A DNA stretch of 64,000 nt. Origin: Bryopsis sp. KO-2023. Lineage: Eukaryota > Chlorophyta > Ulvophyceae > Bryopsidales > Bryopsidaceae. The stretch covers positions 5,270,001 through 5,334,000 of the forward strand of contig BSYQ01000002.1 in NCBI GenBank assembly GCA_030272585.1, in the 5' to 3' direction. Below the pieces are notes generated by a model. It searched no databases, was not told the DNA's origin, and saw nothing but the letters and a program-made list of their open reading frames with translations. Below are positions 49,727-61,879 of the stretch, piece after piece; position 1 is the first letter of the stretch; each line of letters begins with the position of its first letter. The translations under genes and the position numbers were made by a program.

Positions 49727-52345
49727 TCATAAGTCCCACCCCAGGGAGAGTTTCCTTTCGAAACTTGAATGATGTGTTTGGCACATTCCCAAATCTCAGT
49801 GTTTCAAAAATCAGGCCAAACAAATGTATATGTGGGCTGCCACGTCGGATTCCAGTTTGGAAATTCACTTTAGGAAAATCAGGTTTTTTCTTGGATTGCC
49901 CATAAGTCCCACCCCAGAGGGAGTTTCCTTTCAAAACTTGAATGATGTGTTTGGCACATTCCCAAATCTCAGTGTTCCAAATATCAAGCCAAACAAATGT
50001 ATATGTGGGCCGCCACGTCGGATTCCGGTTTGGTGGAGAAATTCACTTTAGGAAAATCAAGGATTGCCCATAAGTCCCACCCCAGAGGGAGTTTCCTTTC
50101 GAAACTTGAGTGATGTGTTTGGCACATTCCCAAATCTCAGTGTTTCAAATATCAGGCCAAACAAATGTATATGTGGGCTGCCACGTCGGATTCCAGTTTG
50201 GTGGAGAAATTTACTTCAGGAAAATCAAGGATTGCCCATAAGTCTCACCCCAGGGGGAGGTTCCTTTCGAAACTTTAGTGATGTGTTTGGCACATTCCTA
50301 AATCTCAGTGTTCCAAATATCAGGCCAAACAAATGTATATGTGGGCTGCCACGTCGGATTCCAGTTTGGTGGAGAAATTCACTTTAGGAAAATCAGGCTT
50401 TTTCTTGGATTGCCCATAAGTTCCACCCCAGAGGGAGTTTCCTTCCGAAACTTGAATGATGTGTTTGGCACATTCCCAAATCTCAGTGTTTCAAATATCA
50501 GGCCAAACAAATGTATAGGTGGACTGCCACGTCGGATTGTAGTTTGGTGGAAAAAATTTACTTTAGGAAAATCAAGGATTGCCCATAAGTCTCACCCCAG
50601 GGCGAGGTTCCTTTCGAAACTTTAGTGATGTGTTTGGCACATTCCCAAATCTCAGTGTTCCAAATATCAGGCCAAACAAATGTATATGTGGGCTGCCACG
50701 TCGGATTCCAGTTTGGTGGAGAAATTCACTTTAAGAAAATCAGGTTTTTTCTTGGATTGCTCATAAGTCCCACCCCAGGGAGAGTTTCCTTTCGAAACTT
50801 GAATGATGTGTTTGGCACATTCCGAAATTTCAGTGGCGCAAAAATCAGGCCAAACAAATGTGTATGTGGGCTGCCACGTCGGATTCCAGTTTGGTGGAGA
50901 AATTCACTTTAAGAAAATCAGGTTTTTTCTTGGATTGCTCATAAGTCCCACCCCAGAGGGAGTTTCCTTCCGAAACTTGAATGATGTGTTTGGCACATTC
51001 CCAAATCTCAGTGGTTCAAAAATCAGGCCAAACAAATGTTTATGTGGGCTGCCACGTCGGATTCCAGTTTGGTGGAGAAATTCACTTCAGGAAAATCAAG
51101 GATTGCCCATAAGTCCCACCCCAGAGGGAGTTTCCTTTCGAAACTTGAGTGATGTGTTTGGCACATTCCCAAATCTCAGTGTTTCAAATATCAGGCCAAA
51201 CAAATGTATATGTGGGCTGCCACGTCGGATTCCAGTTTGGTGGAGAAATTTACTTCAGGAAAATAAAGGATTGCCCATAAGTCTCACCCCAGGGCGAGGT
51301 TCCTTTCGAAACTTTAGTGATGTGTTTGGCACATTCCTAAATCTCAGTGTTCCAAATATTAGGCCAAACAAATGTATATGTGGGCTGCCACGTCGGATTC
51401 CAGTTTGGTGGAGAAATTCACTTTAGGAAAATCAGGTTTTTTCTTGGATTGCCCATAAGTCTCACCCCAGGGCGAGGTTCCTTTCGAAACTTTAGTGATG
51501 TGTTTGGCACATTCCCAAATCTCAGTGTTTCAAATATCAGGCCAAACAAATGTATATGTGGGCTGCCACGTCGGATTCCAGTTTGGTGGAGAAATTTACT
51601 TCAGGAAAATCAAGGATTGCCCATAAGTCTCACCCCAGGGCGAGGTTCCTTTCGAAACTTTAGTGATGTGTTTGGCACATTCCTAAATCTCAGTGTTCCA
51701 AATATTAGGCCAAACAAATGTGTATGTGGGCTGCCACGTCGGATTCCAGTTTGGTGGAGAAATTCACTTTAAGAAAATCAGGTTTTTTCTTGGATTGCTC
51801 ATAAGTCCTACCCCAGGGGAAGTTTCCTTTCGAAACTTGAATGATGTGTTTGGCACATTCCGAAATCTCAGTGGCTCAAAAATCAGGCCAAACAAATGTG
51901 TATGTGGGCTGCCACGTCGGATTCCAGTTTGGTGGAGAAATTCACTTTAAGAAAATCAGGTTTTTTCTTGGATTGCTCATAAGTCCCACCCCAGAGGGAG
52001 TTTCCTTTCGAAACTTGAATGATGTGTTTGGCACATTCTGAAATCTCAGTGGTTCAAAAATCAGGCCAAACAAATGTGTATGTGGGCTGCCACGTCGGAT
52101 TCCAGTTTGGTGGAGAAATTTACTTTAGGAAAATCAGGTTTTTTCTTGGATTGCCCATAAGTCCCACCCCAGAGGGAGTTTCCTTCCGAAACTTGAATGA
52201 TGTGTTTGGCACATTCCGAAATCTCAGTGCTTTAAAAATCAGGCCAAACAAATGTGTATGTGGGCTGCCACGTCGGATTCCAGTTTGGTGGAGAAATTTA
52301 CTTTAGGAAAGTCCCACCCAAGGGGGAGTTTCCTTTCGAAAGTTC
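49727..52345. repeat. Tandem repeat of 168/178-bp units, 15 copies
   Basis: The marker GATGTGTTTGGCAC occurs at 49771, 49944, 50112, 50280, 50458, 50627, 50805, 50983, 51151, 51319, 51497, 51665, 51843, 52021 and 52199. Intervals are 168 or 178 bp (one of 169, and 173 for the first). The 10-bp difference is the presence of GTTTTTTCTT before GGATTGC. Each unit also has AAGTCCCACCCCAGAGGGAG, CAGGCCAAACAAATGT and GGGCTGCCACGTCGGATTCC. The order 168-168-178 appears twice (49944-50458 and 50983-51497), suggesting higher-order duplication. The last unit breaks off at about 52345. Confidence 0.97.
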
Positions 52346-52850
52346 CTCAACGTTTTTTTTCTCCCAGAACGCAGCGCCCCGAGTCCGCGACAGCGCTCGC
52401 CGGCGCCCTCTCCGTACCTGGGTCGGAGTTTTTGCGGATTTCCGCCGACGAAGCCCCAGAAAAAGCTGGATCCACAACGGTTTTTTTTCCCAGAAAGCAT
52501 CGCCCCGACTCCGCGGCAGCGCTGTGAGTCGAGCTCTCCCCGCAGGCACGTCGGCGCACGCGTTCGCCCTCTCTCTCGTCGAAAAAAGAACCGCTGCTTT
52601 TCTGTTTTCGTTTCCAGAACCCCAGAACCTCCCGCCGATCTGGAGATCTGGGGCCGCCGCCGCCGCGCGCGCGTTCCACGCCTCACCTCGGCGCGGGCCT
52701 CCCACCTCGGCTCCCACCTCGGCCGTCGCCTCGGCCGTCGCGTCGCCGCGACGTCCCTGGGAGGGCGCACCTGGGTGGTTTTTCGTTTTTCGATTGATCC
52801 GGGCGATCCGGTCGCGATGACGGACATGGGACGCGATTAGACGTCCCCCA
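52346..52850. other. GC-rich, CpG-dense block next to the tandem repeat
   Basis: This block is much richer in GC and CpG than its surroundings. Long frames exist on both strands (plus about 188, minus about 174 codons), which is expected from high GC and is not coding evidence. It may be a promoter-like CpG island for an unrecognised gene, or the end of a GC-rich mobile element. Confidence 0.5.
52354..52526. repeat. Two-copy direct repeat of about 46 bp within the GC-rich block
   Basis: CCCAGAACGCAGCGCCCCGA...CCGCGACAGCGCT (from about 52354) recurs as CCCAGAAAGCATCGCCCCGA...CCGCGGCAGCGCT (from about 52479), each preceded by a T8 run. Confidence 0.88.
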
Positions 52851-55800
52851 TCAAGGGGGTCAGAGGGGTTCCCTCATTTTCGTTTTTTTTTTTTTTTCCC
52901 CGCTGCGAAGACGTGAGGGAAAAGTCTTGCAGGCGAAAACGAAGAAGGGGTCGCCCCTCTCCAAGGAACGCGGGAAAGCAATTCCCAAGCGAAAAAAAAA
53001 CCGCGAAAGGTGTAGGGTTAGCTCTCGACAATTGGCTGATGGTCAAAAACGGGGATTTCAAACCCCCTGGCAAAGATCTCTGCTCGTTTCTTCTTTTTTC
53101 TCACTCGTCGAAAGTTTTTGTTTTCTGGTTGAGGTTCCGCAACACACGTAATGGAAAAAAAAGATATCGTGATGAACAGAGAATGATATTTTTTTCGCTG
53201 CGCAGGTCGTCAGGAAAAAGGATTTCGGCGAAAAGAAGTTTTTCCCGGCTGATCAGGTGGCTTAAAAAATATTTCTGGCAGATACAAGGTATTATAACAA
53301 GTATACACTATTTTTACTGACCCTCTGCAGCAAAAATAAAAATAAAAAGAATAAAAAAAATATTTATTTTACCTTTCAATTCAGTTCTTTGTTTATGGTT
53401 GATGGTAAAAATTATTTACCTTTTCCCTGACCCTCATTCAGCCATAGAGAATTTTTTTGTTTCTTTTTTTTTGTGTGTGTGTGTGTGTGTGTGAGATGCA
53501 TTCAGAATATATATTTTTTTTAGACAATAGTGTTCATTTTCTTGTAGTGCTAATTAGGAAAATAGAGTTTCTGTGGATTTTGAATGGGCTCTTCTCCACC
53601 TGTCCATATTCTGAAATTTCTTCATTTGTTTGTGTTCCTTTTTTGTCTCATTTTCTACAGAGGGAAACAAAAAGTTATTGAGGGTGTGGATGTTGAAAGC
53701 TTCTTCCACCAACCCTGCACTTCTTGAATGAAAAGCTGGGAAATTGAAAGAGTGAGGCAAAAAGTGTGACAGAAAAGCGAGGAAAAAGAGTGAGACAGAA
53801 AAGTGGAGGGCAGGTGACGATAGGAACACAACATGACTTTAAAAAAGCTTACACAACCATGTCTTATCTTATCTTTCCTTTGAATATTTTTTTTTGGGGG
53901 GGGTTGGGGGGGTTGGGGGGCGGAAGAAAAATATAAGGTTTGTACGAGGCAGAAAAAAAAGCACCCATGCCAAAGATAGAATTAAAAAAATGTTCAGGTG
54001 AATAAAACCTTCCTCCTTGTGTATGTGTGCTTTTCGAGGTATATATTTTGTATATACTTTGGTGTCTCCCTTTTTCTTTAGGTCTCCCTCTTATTTTATC
54101 TCTTCGAAAAGTCGCTCTTCTCGTTTCAATGTACCTTGTCCTATTTCATATATAGAAAAACATATGTATCTTTTACTCTCTTTCTCTCTCACTCTTTTTG
54201 GTCTCTCTAAGATGTCATCCTTGTCGCTCCTATGTACTCCTTTGTGTTTCATACGTATATATATATATACACTATTTATGTACATACACATATTTTAAGT
54301 TTTTTTGTCGCTCCTATGTTGTCACTCTTCTCAATTCCAGGTACCCTTCTTTTCTTATATCGTACGTACGTACATCTTTTCAGCTTGTTCAACCCATTGA
54401 ACTTTCCACTTGCAAATGCATCACATCCTGGTACGATGGTGTCATAACCTCGACACATGCTTATAGATTCGTTAGAGAATATGTTCATAAAATATTGTTG
54501 AATTTGATGATGAAAAAAATACGCCGGTTGAAGCTCGTTCTTCTCTTTACTCTTCTCAAACATTAGCACACCGAGGTCCCTTACATATTCCACACCCCAA
54601 AATTAGTCTTCTTAACCTGAGCATTAGCGGAAAGAAACGTTGCCTTCGCAAAAGATCGGCCCTTCTTTTTTTTTAAAGTAACTTCAAACACGCAAGAGCA
54701 CAAATGCAATTCGCCGACATTGTTTCTACATTTCTTTAACTAGTCTTACTCTTCCCCTTATCTCGGCTTGATTATTGACCAAACGCCAAATTTTTGCATT
54801 GCCCAATCCATAAGCACACACTTTTTGAACAATGACACCACTCTCGTATCCAAAAAAAGGGCAACGTAACTCTTACATCTTATGATTTTTTTTCTTGAGC
54901 TCCTTCAAAGGTTTTCCTGTTCCTAACAAAAGAAAACCGATAGCTTTAAAGAGACAATTCCTATCTCTAGTTGTTTCAACGGGATATCCTTGTTGATAAG
55001 TAATTCGACTCTCATGTACGTAACCATTTTTATAAGACGGTAGTTAGCTTTTGATGGATCATCGTGAAAAGTAAAGGTGGGAGTAAGAGAGTTAGCCGGG
55101 GAAAGTTCTTCTCCCTCCTCCATATGCTGGTTAATCGACCCCAAATTCCGCCTCCAACTCGTAAAGCTGAAACTTGAAATTCAAATATAAATGTTGTCAA
55201 TCGCTCTCTGATTCGAGCAGAAGATTGGGGAAGTGAATCATTATTAAGATTTAAGCTACGGCGATTCTCTACTACAACATAGCTCTATATTTTTTGCTCC
55301 TATCATTTATATATTCTTTGTGGAGTGTAAATTTCATAAACATTAAGATTCGTATCAGGCGTTGGTTCCCCCTACGCTAGAGTCTAGTTAAATTTCGTGC
55401 TGCATCAACTTAGTGGCGTCTCGAGAATCAATACTATGCTTCGCCTGAAAATATATATTTGTTTTTTTATTCATCAATGGATTGGGACTCCCTTTACCTA
55501 CGTGTGGCTTTATTATGCCTCAATTATGTTGTTTGCGTTTTTCTTAAACTCCTTGATTCTAAGTCAGAAAAGACTATTTCTTAAACTAATCTTCCTTACG
55601 GACTGCGATGAAGGATTCGCTTTGGGAGCCAAATATGTAAACTCTGAATCAATAGATAATTTATATTTTTTTTCTTCTTTATCACAAGAAATTGCCACCC
55701 ACGACATAAATCCTTTACTTACACTCATGTTCGAATATGATCGAATAACTCCATAAGAGGTCCATCGTTTCCTCCCTCGTTACGATTTAATCCCAGGCGT

Positions 55801-56714
55801 CGACAATCGTTTCATATCTGAAATAAAAAGATTTACCCTCTTTCGTATTTGATGCTCTATCCTAATCACGATCTTTTTCGTGATTCAAAAATGTTCTTAA
55901 ACCGAAAAAACGCAAAGCCTTTCAGGAGTGGACGGAGCGTATAACATCATCTTAGAGGGTTGCACGCACAATTTTCCCTGATTTCCTTCCCAAACAATCA
56001 ATCGCCTATCCTTCTCCGAAACGCGGATCAAATATGATTGAATCCACAATACCTTTGATCACGATGGTCCCACATTTGAAATCTTTTTCCCTTTATCTTT
56101 TTTCCTTACTGAGAAATGTCTACGAGAAACTTGGAATGGATTAAAACCATACAACAAAAATCCCTTTCTGGTAATATCGATGAAACGCGCTTCCTTTGGT
56201 GTTTGGAAAGATACTTGCTCATCTATCTTACGATACCATCGCATCATCTTTTGTATGTTTCTAGCAAACAAAGGCAAAAATATTCACGAATAATTGTTGT
56301 AGCTCCTGCGTTATCGTCCGAGACTAACCCCCCACTCTCGATGGTGTTACCAATCCTTCCGATTAAAGAAAAGCAATCTATGGTAGTTGCTCCCTCCGCA
56401 ACCTGAACTCACTTATTGGTTCTTCCTGAACCAAAGTGCCTACCCCCTTAGGCCTCCCTATTTACACTTGTATTAAAGCACTCTAAACATTTGTTGAGCT
56501 CGGAAAACAATTCTGCATACGCGTCTAAATCAGCCTTCAATAGCTGGAAAACATATATAAATTTTATTACATATCACCCCACTTTGCAAACCGGTTTTTA
56601 GATAGCCCCTTCTCTCCCCTTTTCGAAACATTGTAGCCTTGAGTCTTACATTTATTGATGTCAATCGACCAATATCAGCCCCACGAAAAGAATTCTTAAG
56701 AATAGAATTGCATA
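52851..56714. other. 3.9-kb AT-rich region with microsatellites, no resolved gene
   Basis: T/A runs, G-rich runs near 53896-53930, (TG)n near 53472-53493 and (TA)n near 54255-54272 are present. Candidate fragments are minus 54923-55144 (ANSLTPTFTFHDDPSK) and plus 55397-55756 (membrane-like, then polar). Neither can be extended by splicing with confidence. ATCGTACGTACGTAC near 54360 is another self-complementary stretch. Confidence 0.35.
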
Positions 56715-56995
56715 CTGTAATACGCAAATCTTTTCGCGCTGCTTTATTTTCGCGCGCGGACCAAAGCACGAAAAATAAGGTAGGCGAAAAAAGAGCAGGA
56801 ACGAAAATAAAGCAGGCGGAAAAACCAAGGCTATTCAGGTACGCAAGTTTGTAACTACAGATTATACCCAATCACGCGTTTGCTTTATTTTCGCACTGCT
56901 TTATTTTCGTGCCCATCTATGGAGACGAAAATAAGGTAGGCGAAAAAAAAGACGAGCGATCCTAAAGCAGCGCGAAAGATTTGCGTATTACAGTA
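56713..56995. mobile_element. MITE with TA target duplication (Tc1/mariner-like), 279 bp
   Basis: The ends CTGTAATACGCAAATCTTT(T)CGCGCTGCTTTA (from 56715) and the reverse complement TAAAGCAGCGCGAAAGATTTGCGTATTACAG (to 56993) form terminal inverted repeats of about 31 bp with one base insertion. TA stands at both sides (56713-56714, 56994-56995). The interior is built of CTTTATTTTCG and CGAAAATAA(A/G)G(C/T)AGGCG words in both orientations, giving nested stems. There is no coding capacity, so this is a non-autonomous element. TA duplication points to Tc1/mariner-type mobilisation. Confidence 0.88.
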
Positions 56996-57044
56996 CTCGT
57001 TTTGTTTTAGGAGTTTTTCTTTAAGCTTCTTGGTGTTCCTTTCT

Positions 57045-57216
57045 CGTTTGAACAATCAGCGCCCCAAATTCAAAAGATCCAAAATTGAAACAAAGCGAAG
57101 CCGATTCATTCAAGACGGTCATAGCTTCAAACGAGATAGAGTACAAAAAGCTTAAAAATGAGCAACGTATTGTGTTCACGGAGAATTTTATCGATGTGAT
57201 GGTTTGACTCAACCAG
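57045..57216 (+). pseudogene. Fragment of an unknown polar protein
   Basis: Plus-strand frame reading TISAPNSKDPKLKQSEADSF, KTVIASNEIEYKKLKNEQR and IVFTENFIDVMV, bounded by TGA at both ends. Composition is strongly protein-like for AT-rich DNA. No start codon or splice sites are assigned. It is probably a remnant. Confidence 0.3.
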
Positions 57217-57468
57217 TATAATATAATTTCAGTATTGGGCAGCAATAAAGAGAAACCAAAAGGGGTCTTTTGACCCAATCGATGATTCGTATTTATAAAT
57301 TTTTGGATACATGGTCAAAGTGTTGTAGAGGCCGAGTCGAATGAATATCCTTTCAATTATCTGGCGGTCAGAAGCTCGATCATAAGTGTGGAGGGGTGGG
57401 GAACCTCTAGTCCACTTTCCCGGTGAAGTCTTTTCTAGGTACGAGCTCTAGCTCGAAGCTCCTTCAGA

Positions 57469-57708
57469 GTGTTATGGGGGGGGTTCCACAAGGCTGACAG
57501 CCGCCACCGCAAAAAGTTATTCCCTCCTTATGGTATAAAACTATTTCCGGAATCGCGCAAGCTTTTAGAAGAGGACATCCAAAATGTAGGCAACTTCTTT
57601 AGCGCTCTTCATACTTCTCAAGTATGCGAAAACATATGGAGCAAAAGGGATGAGAATGTCGATGTAAAATATCTATATTACTATGATATAAAATATATAT
57701 GTTCTTAA
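57469..57708 (+). other. Unrecognised 79-codon frame
   Basis: The frame includes IKLFPESRKLLEEDIQNVG and LHTSQVCENIWSKRDENVD, plausible helical protein. It starts in a G-run and has no recognised domain. It may be an exon or a remnant. Confidence 0.25.
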
Positions 57709-60529
57709 ATTCCACTTCTTTTGCAAGTCTTCACGTGTAACAAGTAATCATGATCGATGTTGAAATCCTTCTTCAACGATTGAACCTCCTTCAAAGTTGC
57801 TTCTCTCCCTAATGTGGACTCTAAATGAGATGAAGAGGTTAAGAGGTGCATTATGATATATACCGAGATATTGATGTCAACTGCTTACAATAGTGTGGAC
57901 GTATTTGTTTGCTTGGGGTGCACTTTGATAAATAGATGTTGTAGGATATATATATATATATATACTTTATAGATGGTAAAAAGAAGAGATTGATACTTTT
58001 TTGTTCTCGTTTGATATCCTATTGATTGTTTAGTTCTCTGAAAAATTGATAGCGGCTTTACCTTGAACCATCTTTCTTCTTTGGCGTTCATGGAGAACTG
58101 GGCGTAGTATTCACTACAACATTGTGGGGGAAGGAAACGCTCTCTTCACAAAAGAACTATCCCTCAAATGTTTGTTAACTTTCAATCAACTTAGACATAA
58201 ACAAGCAATTGTGTAGAACTTCATTTGCTCCTACTTTTGCTAAAGGAATCCGATAGCAAATAAGATACATTCACGCGCGCGTAGGAGGGTTTTCATAATT
58301 GCTTCAAAAAACTTGGATAAGAGTGGCCAATACAAATATCAAGGCCGGGTGCCTTTTTCTAGAAAGTCTTTTCACCTTGTTGCATGAAAGTAAAAATAAG
58401 AGGGTTCTTTGTTTGGGTATGAACAAAGCCGAGCAGAAATTTCAACACTAAAAACATAAGAGAGGAAAAACATACAAATACGAACGCTTCCGTTTTGTCT
58501 CTATCTTTGCTATCAATTCGGGTATCGACCGAATTGCCTGGAGTAGGAGTTTGTTTATGATCTGGTTATCGTCTGTCATATGTAAGTTCTTGCCTTTTTC
58601 GTTCTCATCATCCATACACAGGGAAAATATATATATATATATATATGCTTTTTCGTTCTCATTATTTGTATAAAAAACAAACGAATTTGCGTTCTCACCA
58701 GCCGATTTTGACGGGGCTTCTAGAGGAAATACAATCTCACGGGTCGTGAATCCATCTTTGAAATCAATGATGGTGAAAAATTTCCATGCAGATGAAATCT
58801 CATATGATATTACATGTCGGGAGTGCAACACTCCACCCTGACCTAACGTATGTGTTCACGATTTTCAGAACGATTTTCAGATCCACTGCCCATCGTATCT
58901 CGTCGGACGCTTTCGGGATTAGGAAGGCTTGTGAGAGAAATCCACACTCGTACCCAACGTAGAAGGCCTCTTTGCTGCAATTTCAATAATTTTTGATGGC
59001 CTAGTCGAGATACTACAAAGAAAATAGCTTCAAGATGCATCTTTGAAAAGCTCGATGCTCATCTGTTGCTCCGACAGTGTAACCCATAAGAAAAACCAAA
59101 ACTGTAGCGATGCTCAAGCGCTACAAAAACACTCTCAAGTTCTTTGAGCCTCGTTTGCTCGGTTGAAACTGTGAAGCGGACACAAGGAAGTCCTGTTGGT
59201 CCCATGTTTTAGATCCCCAAACTCCATCGTCAACATATCGTCCAAAGATATTTCTCGATCAAGGCTTAAACTGAATTTGTTTTTGGTGCACCCTTCTTCC
59301 TCGTCCGAAAAAGTAGTTCGTTTAGAAAACAATTTATCGCGAATATGCATTCACACCTCTACTTGTTCGTTTTGATCTTATAAGATTCTGTAACTATAGT
59401 TTCTGCTTGTTAACATCGAGCATACCAACGAAATAAACTTGCATCAGATCTCGCTGCAAAAATAATAGCTTCGCATGGCAATATGAAGCGGTTAGTTCGA
59501 TCAACTTTTCGACGAGTTCTGGGCGTTATTGTTGTCTCATTTGTCGAGTCGGGGTCTGTCGGGATTTCATTTTCCAGCCTTGGGCTTTTGAATCCGTCGA
59601 TAACGTCGACGTAACTTAGGTCGCTTCCTGCTCCGAAACCAATGTAGTAGGATGGTTTGTTCCAAGTTGTTTACACTCCGTCTGATCTTTCCTCAACGCC
59701 TAACCCACGACTCCGTCACCCGAAAAGACTAACTACCACCTCAGTCACGAGATCAAGTATCTAGTGACAGAAATCCCCCTAAGCGACAGATCGAATTCCC
59801 ATTCGTTAATTGGTGTAGTGGGACTTTTATACTTAACAAATGCTATCTCTTTTCTCTTGCTTGAAAATTTTAGAATATCTGTTTTATTTGGAGTGACCTC
59901 TTTTTTATTTTGATGATTGAACCCTTAAACGTGCACACTTTTATGGCTTACTAAACATGATTATCGTAATCGCAAGAAACTATAACTATTAATCTTTATG
60001 ATATTGAACGAGTCGCTTACCCTTGCTTCCCCGCTTTCTATTTTCTCATAAACTTGGTATTGCTCTCTTTGAAATTCCATTATCAGTCTCTATAGGGATG
60101 GATGTTTTGTGGTAAATATGCTTTATCATTTTTGCAGGCCAATACCTTCTAAGTTGTTATTCGTTCATCGTATTTGAAGGTTAAAAATGATCCTCTGGTC
60201 GTATTAAAACCTATATTCACACAACACTTGTATGAGAGTAGGCCGAAGCTCGACATTCTGAAATGAAATCATGCATAAACTGCACAATCTATAGAAGCGA
60301 ATTCGGTGTGGGTTGAGCGACGAGGAAGTCTGGTATAACCACTCCCACAACTGCCCTCACTCAGCCGCGACAGGAACTCGAGGATCACATATATATATCC
60401 AAAGGAAAAAAGGGTTGTACCCAAAAGCAACCGATAAAAAAAACGAAGACCTTTGCAAACATGAAACATATTGGAAACGATTAACCCTCGATCTCAACTT
60501 TTATTGTGCAATTCAATTTCGTGGAAGCG
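57709..60529. other. 2.8-kb AT-rich region, no resolved gene
   Basis: (TA)n microsatellites occur near 57948-57966 and 58628-58648. Minus-strand frames at 58448-58831 (interrupted in sense by the AT repeat) and 59135-59350 are possible fragments without domains. Confidence 0.35.
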
Positions 60530-60745
60530 TTAACGTACAAGTTCAATGCTTCCATTAGTTTTTATCTTGAGTGTTTCCTGCATATAGACTTTGAATCCTT
60601 CAATAAACAGCGTATGGAAGATTCTATCCTCTTTGGCATCTAGAAGCCCAAGTATTGCTTTACCCGTAATCTGATTCAAAAGTTGTGTCCGATTCGCCTT
60701 CTCAACTCTAAGTTTTATCAATTTTCTTCCAAAAACTTTCTAAAG
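60530..60745 (-). pseudogene. Fragment of an unknown helical protein
   Basis: The minus-strand frame reads KVFGRKLIKLRVEKANRTQL, LNQITGKAILGLLDAKEDRI and YMQETLKIKTNGSIELVR, ending at 60530. It is protein-like with no ATG nearby. It may be an exon whose partners I could not find, or a remnant. Confidence 0.3.
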
Positions 60746-61225
60746 TCGCTAGTATTTATGTGGCACATTATTCTTCTTGCGAATTCAAGTGGACAAACGG
60801 AATTAATGGACGCATGAGATCTATGTTAAGAGTACAACTTACAAATAAGTTTTTACCACCACTTTATAGTTTAGGGACTTGGAAGACAGGGACATGAGCT
60901 TATGGGACAGGGACAAGAACTAGGACCAGGAGGAGTTTTTTTGTTTTCTTCTTTGCCTTGGTGGCAGTCCCCGAACATGGATTCGTCGAAATCAAACCTG
61001 CCCATGCTTTGAAGAATCAAGTGTTGCAACACTTCAGAGGTAACTCTTTTATTTAGCTACTAAATCACGAACGACTCGTCTCACCCATTGGTTTAATCTT
61101 CTAAACACAACCCCTGTTAATATTTTATACATCGTTCTCATCAATGTAATGCGCCTGTAAAGACCTTGTGGTTGAAACATTCTTTAATAGTGAATGTGCA
61201 CGCAACATGGCCTAAGTGGTCGTCT

Positions 61226-61879
61226 CTATAACTTGCACAAACTCCTTTGCATCGACTTTCTTTGCAGTCCGCGAACCTTAAATTTGGGTACTAAGTGTCG
61301 ATGCAACTTGCAATAAAATATTGAACCATAATAATCATCACATACTGAACCAAATATAATGTTGACTCCCGTTCCTTTCTGACTCGAGCAATCGAACATC
61401 GAATCATACGGCCTCGCTTCATAGGCAAGACCCGGGTCCGTGGCGCCGCATATTTCCGCGAGAAGACAAGCATGACGTTCCGCTTTTCTATATGCCCGAA
61501 GAGCGTTGTCTTGTTGCCTCTGCCCCCCTCCCTCGAGCGAAATCCGCGAACGACCAATCTTTCTCCGCGGAAGCCAAAGCAAGGAATATATTCCTACATT
61601 CAAAAAATATAATAAATAAAAATACAAATAATAAAAATAAATAAACAAAAAGAATCTGACTTTTTATCAATACACTATAGATGTACTTCCGCAACTTTTC
61701 GAGAGGTTTTTTGGAGATCTTAAAGTTAGGGTATTCTTGTTCATGGTTTTACGTTTGTTGGACGAGTGGTTAACAAAATGATATTCGAAGGATGAGATTA
61801 GATCCTTCTCGTTCAAAGCCGAAGAAAGATCATTACACGACTCTTTTTCGATGCACGAGTTGTTCTCAACTAATTCCAA
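61226..61879 (-). CDS. Two-exon gene fragment for an unknown Cys-containing protein
   Basis: Exon 61687-61879 (NNSCIEKESCNDLSSALNEK, FEYHFVNHSSNKRKTMNK) ends at GGAA|GTACAT. An AT-rich 93-bp intron ends at TGAATGTAG. Exon 61226-61593 continues in phase 1 (IYSLLWLPRRKIGRSRISLE, QQDNALRAYRKAERHACLLA, GLAYEARPYDSMFDCSS, VNIIFGSVCDDYYGSIFYCK). The joined frame is 187 codons including the stop. No ATG opens exon 1; the frame is open upstream, so another exon is likely. No domain is recognised. Consistent phase makes it one of the better gene candidates in the AT-rich part. Confidence 0.42.

Noticed and set aside
52254-52827. 188- and 174-codon frames in the GC-rich block
   Set aside because: They are antisense to each other in CpG-dense DNA, with Arg/Ala/Pro-rich composition and no domain. 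Part of the plus frame is tandem repeat.
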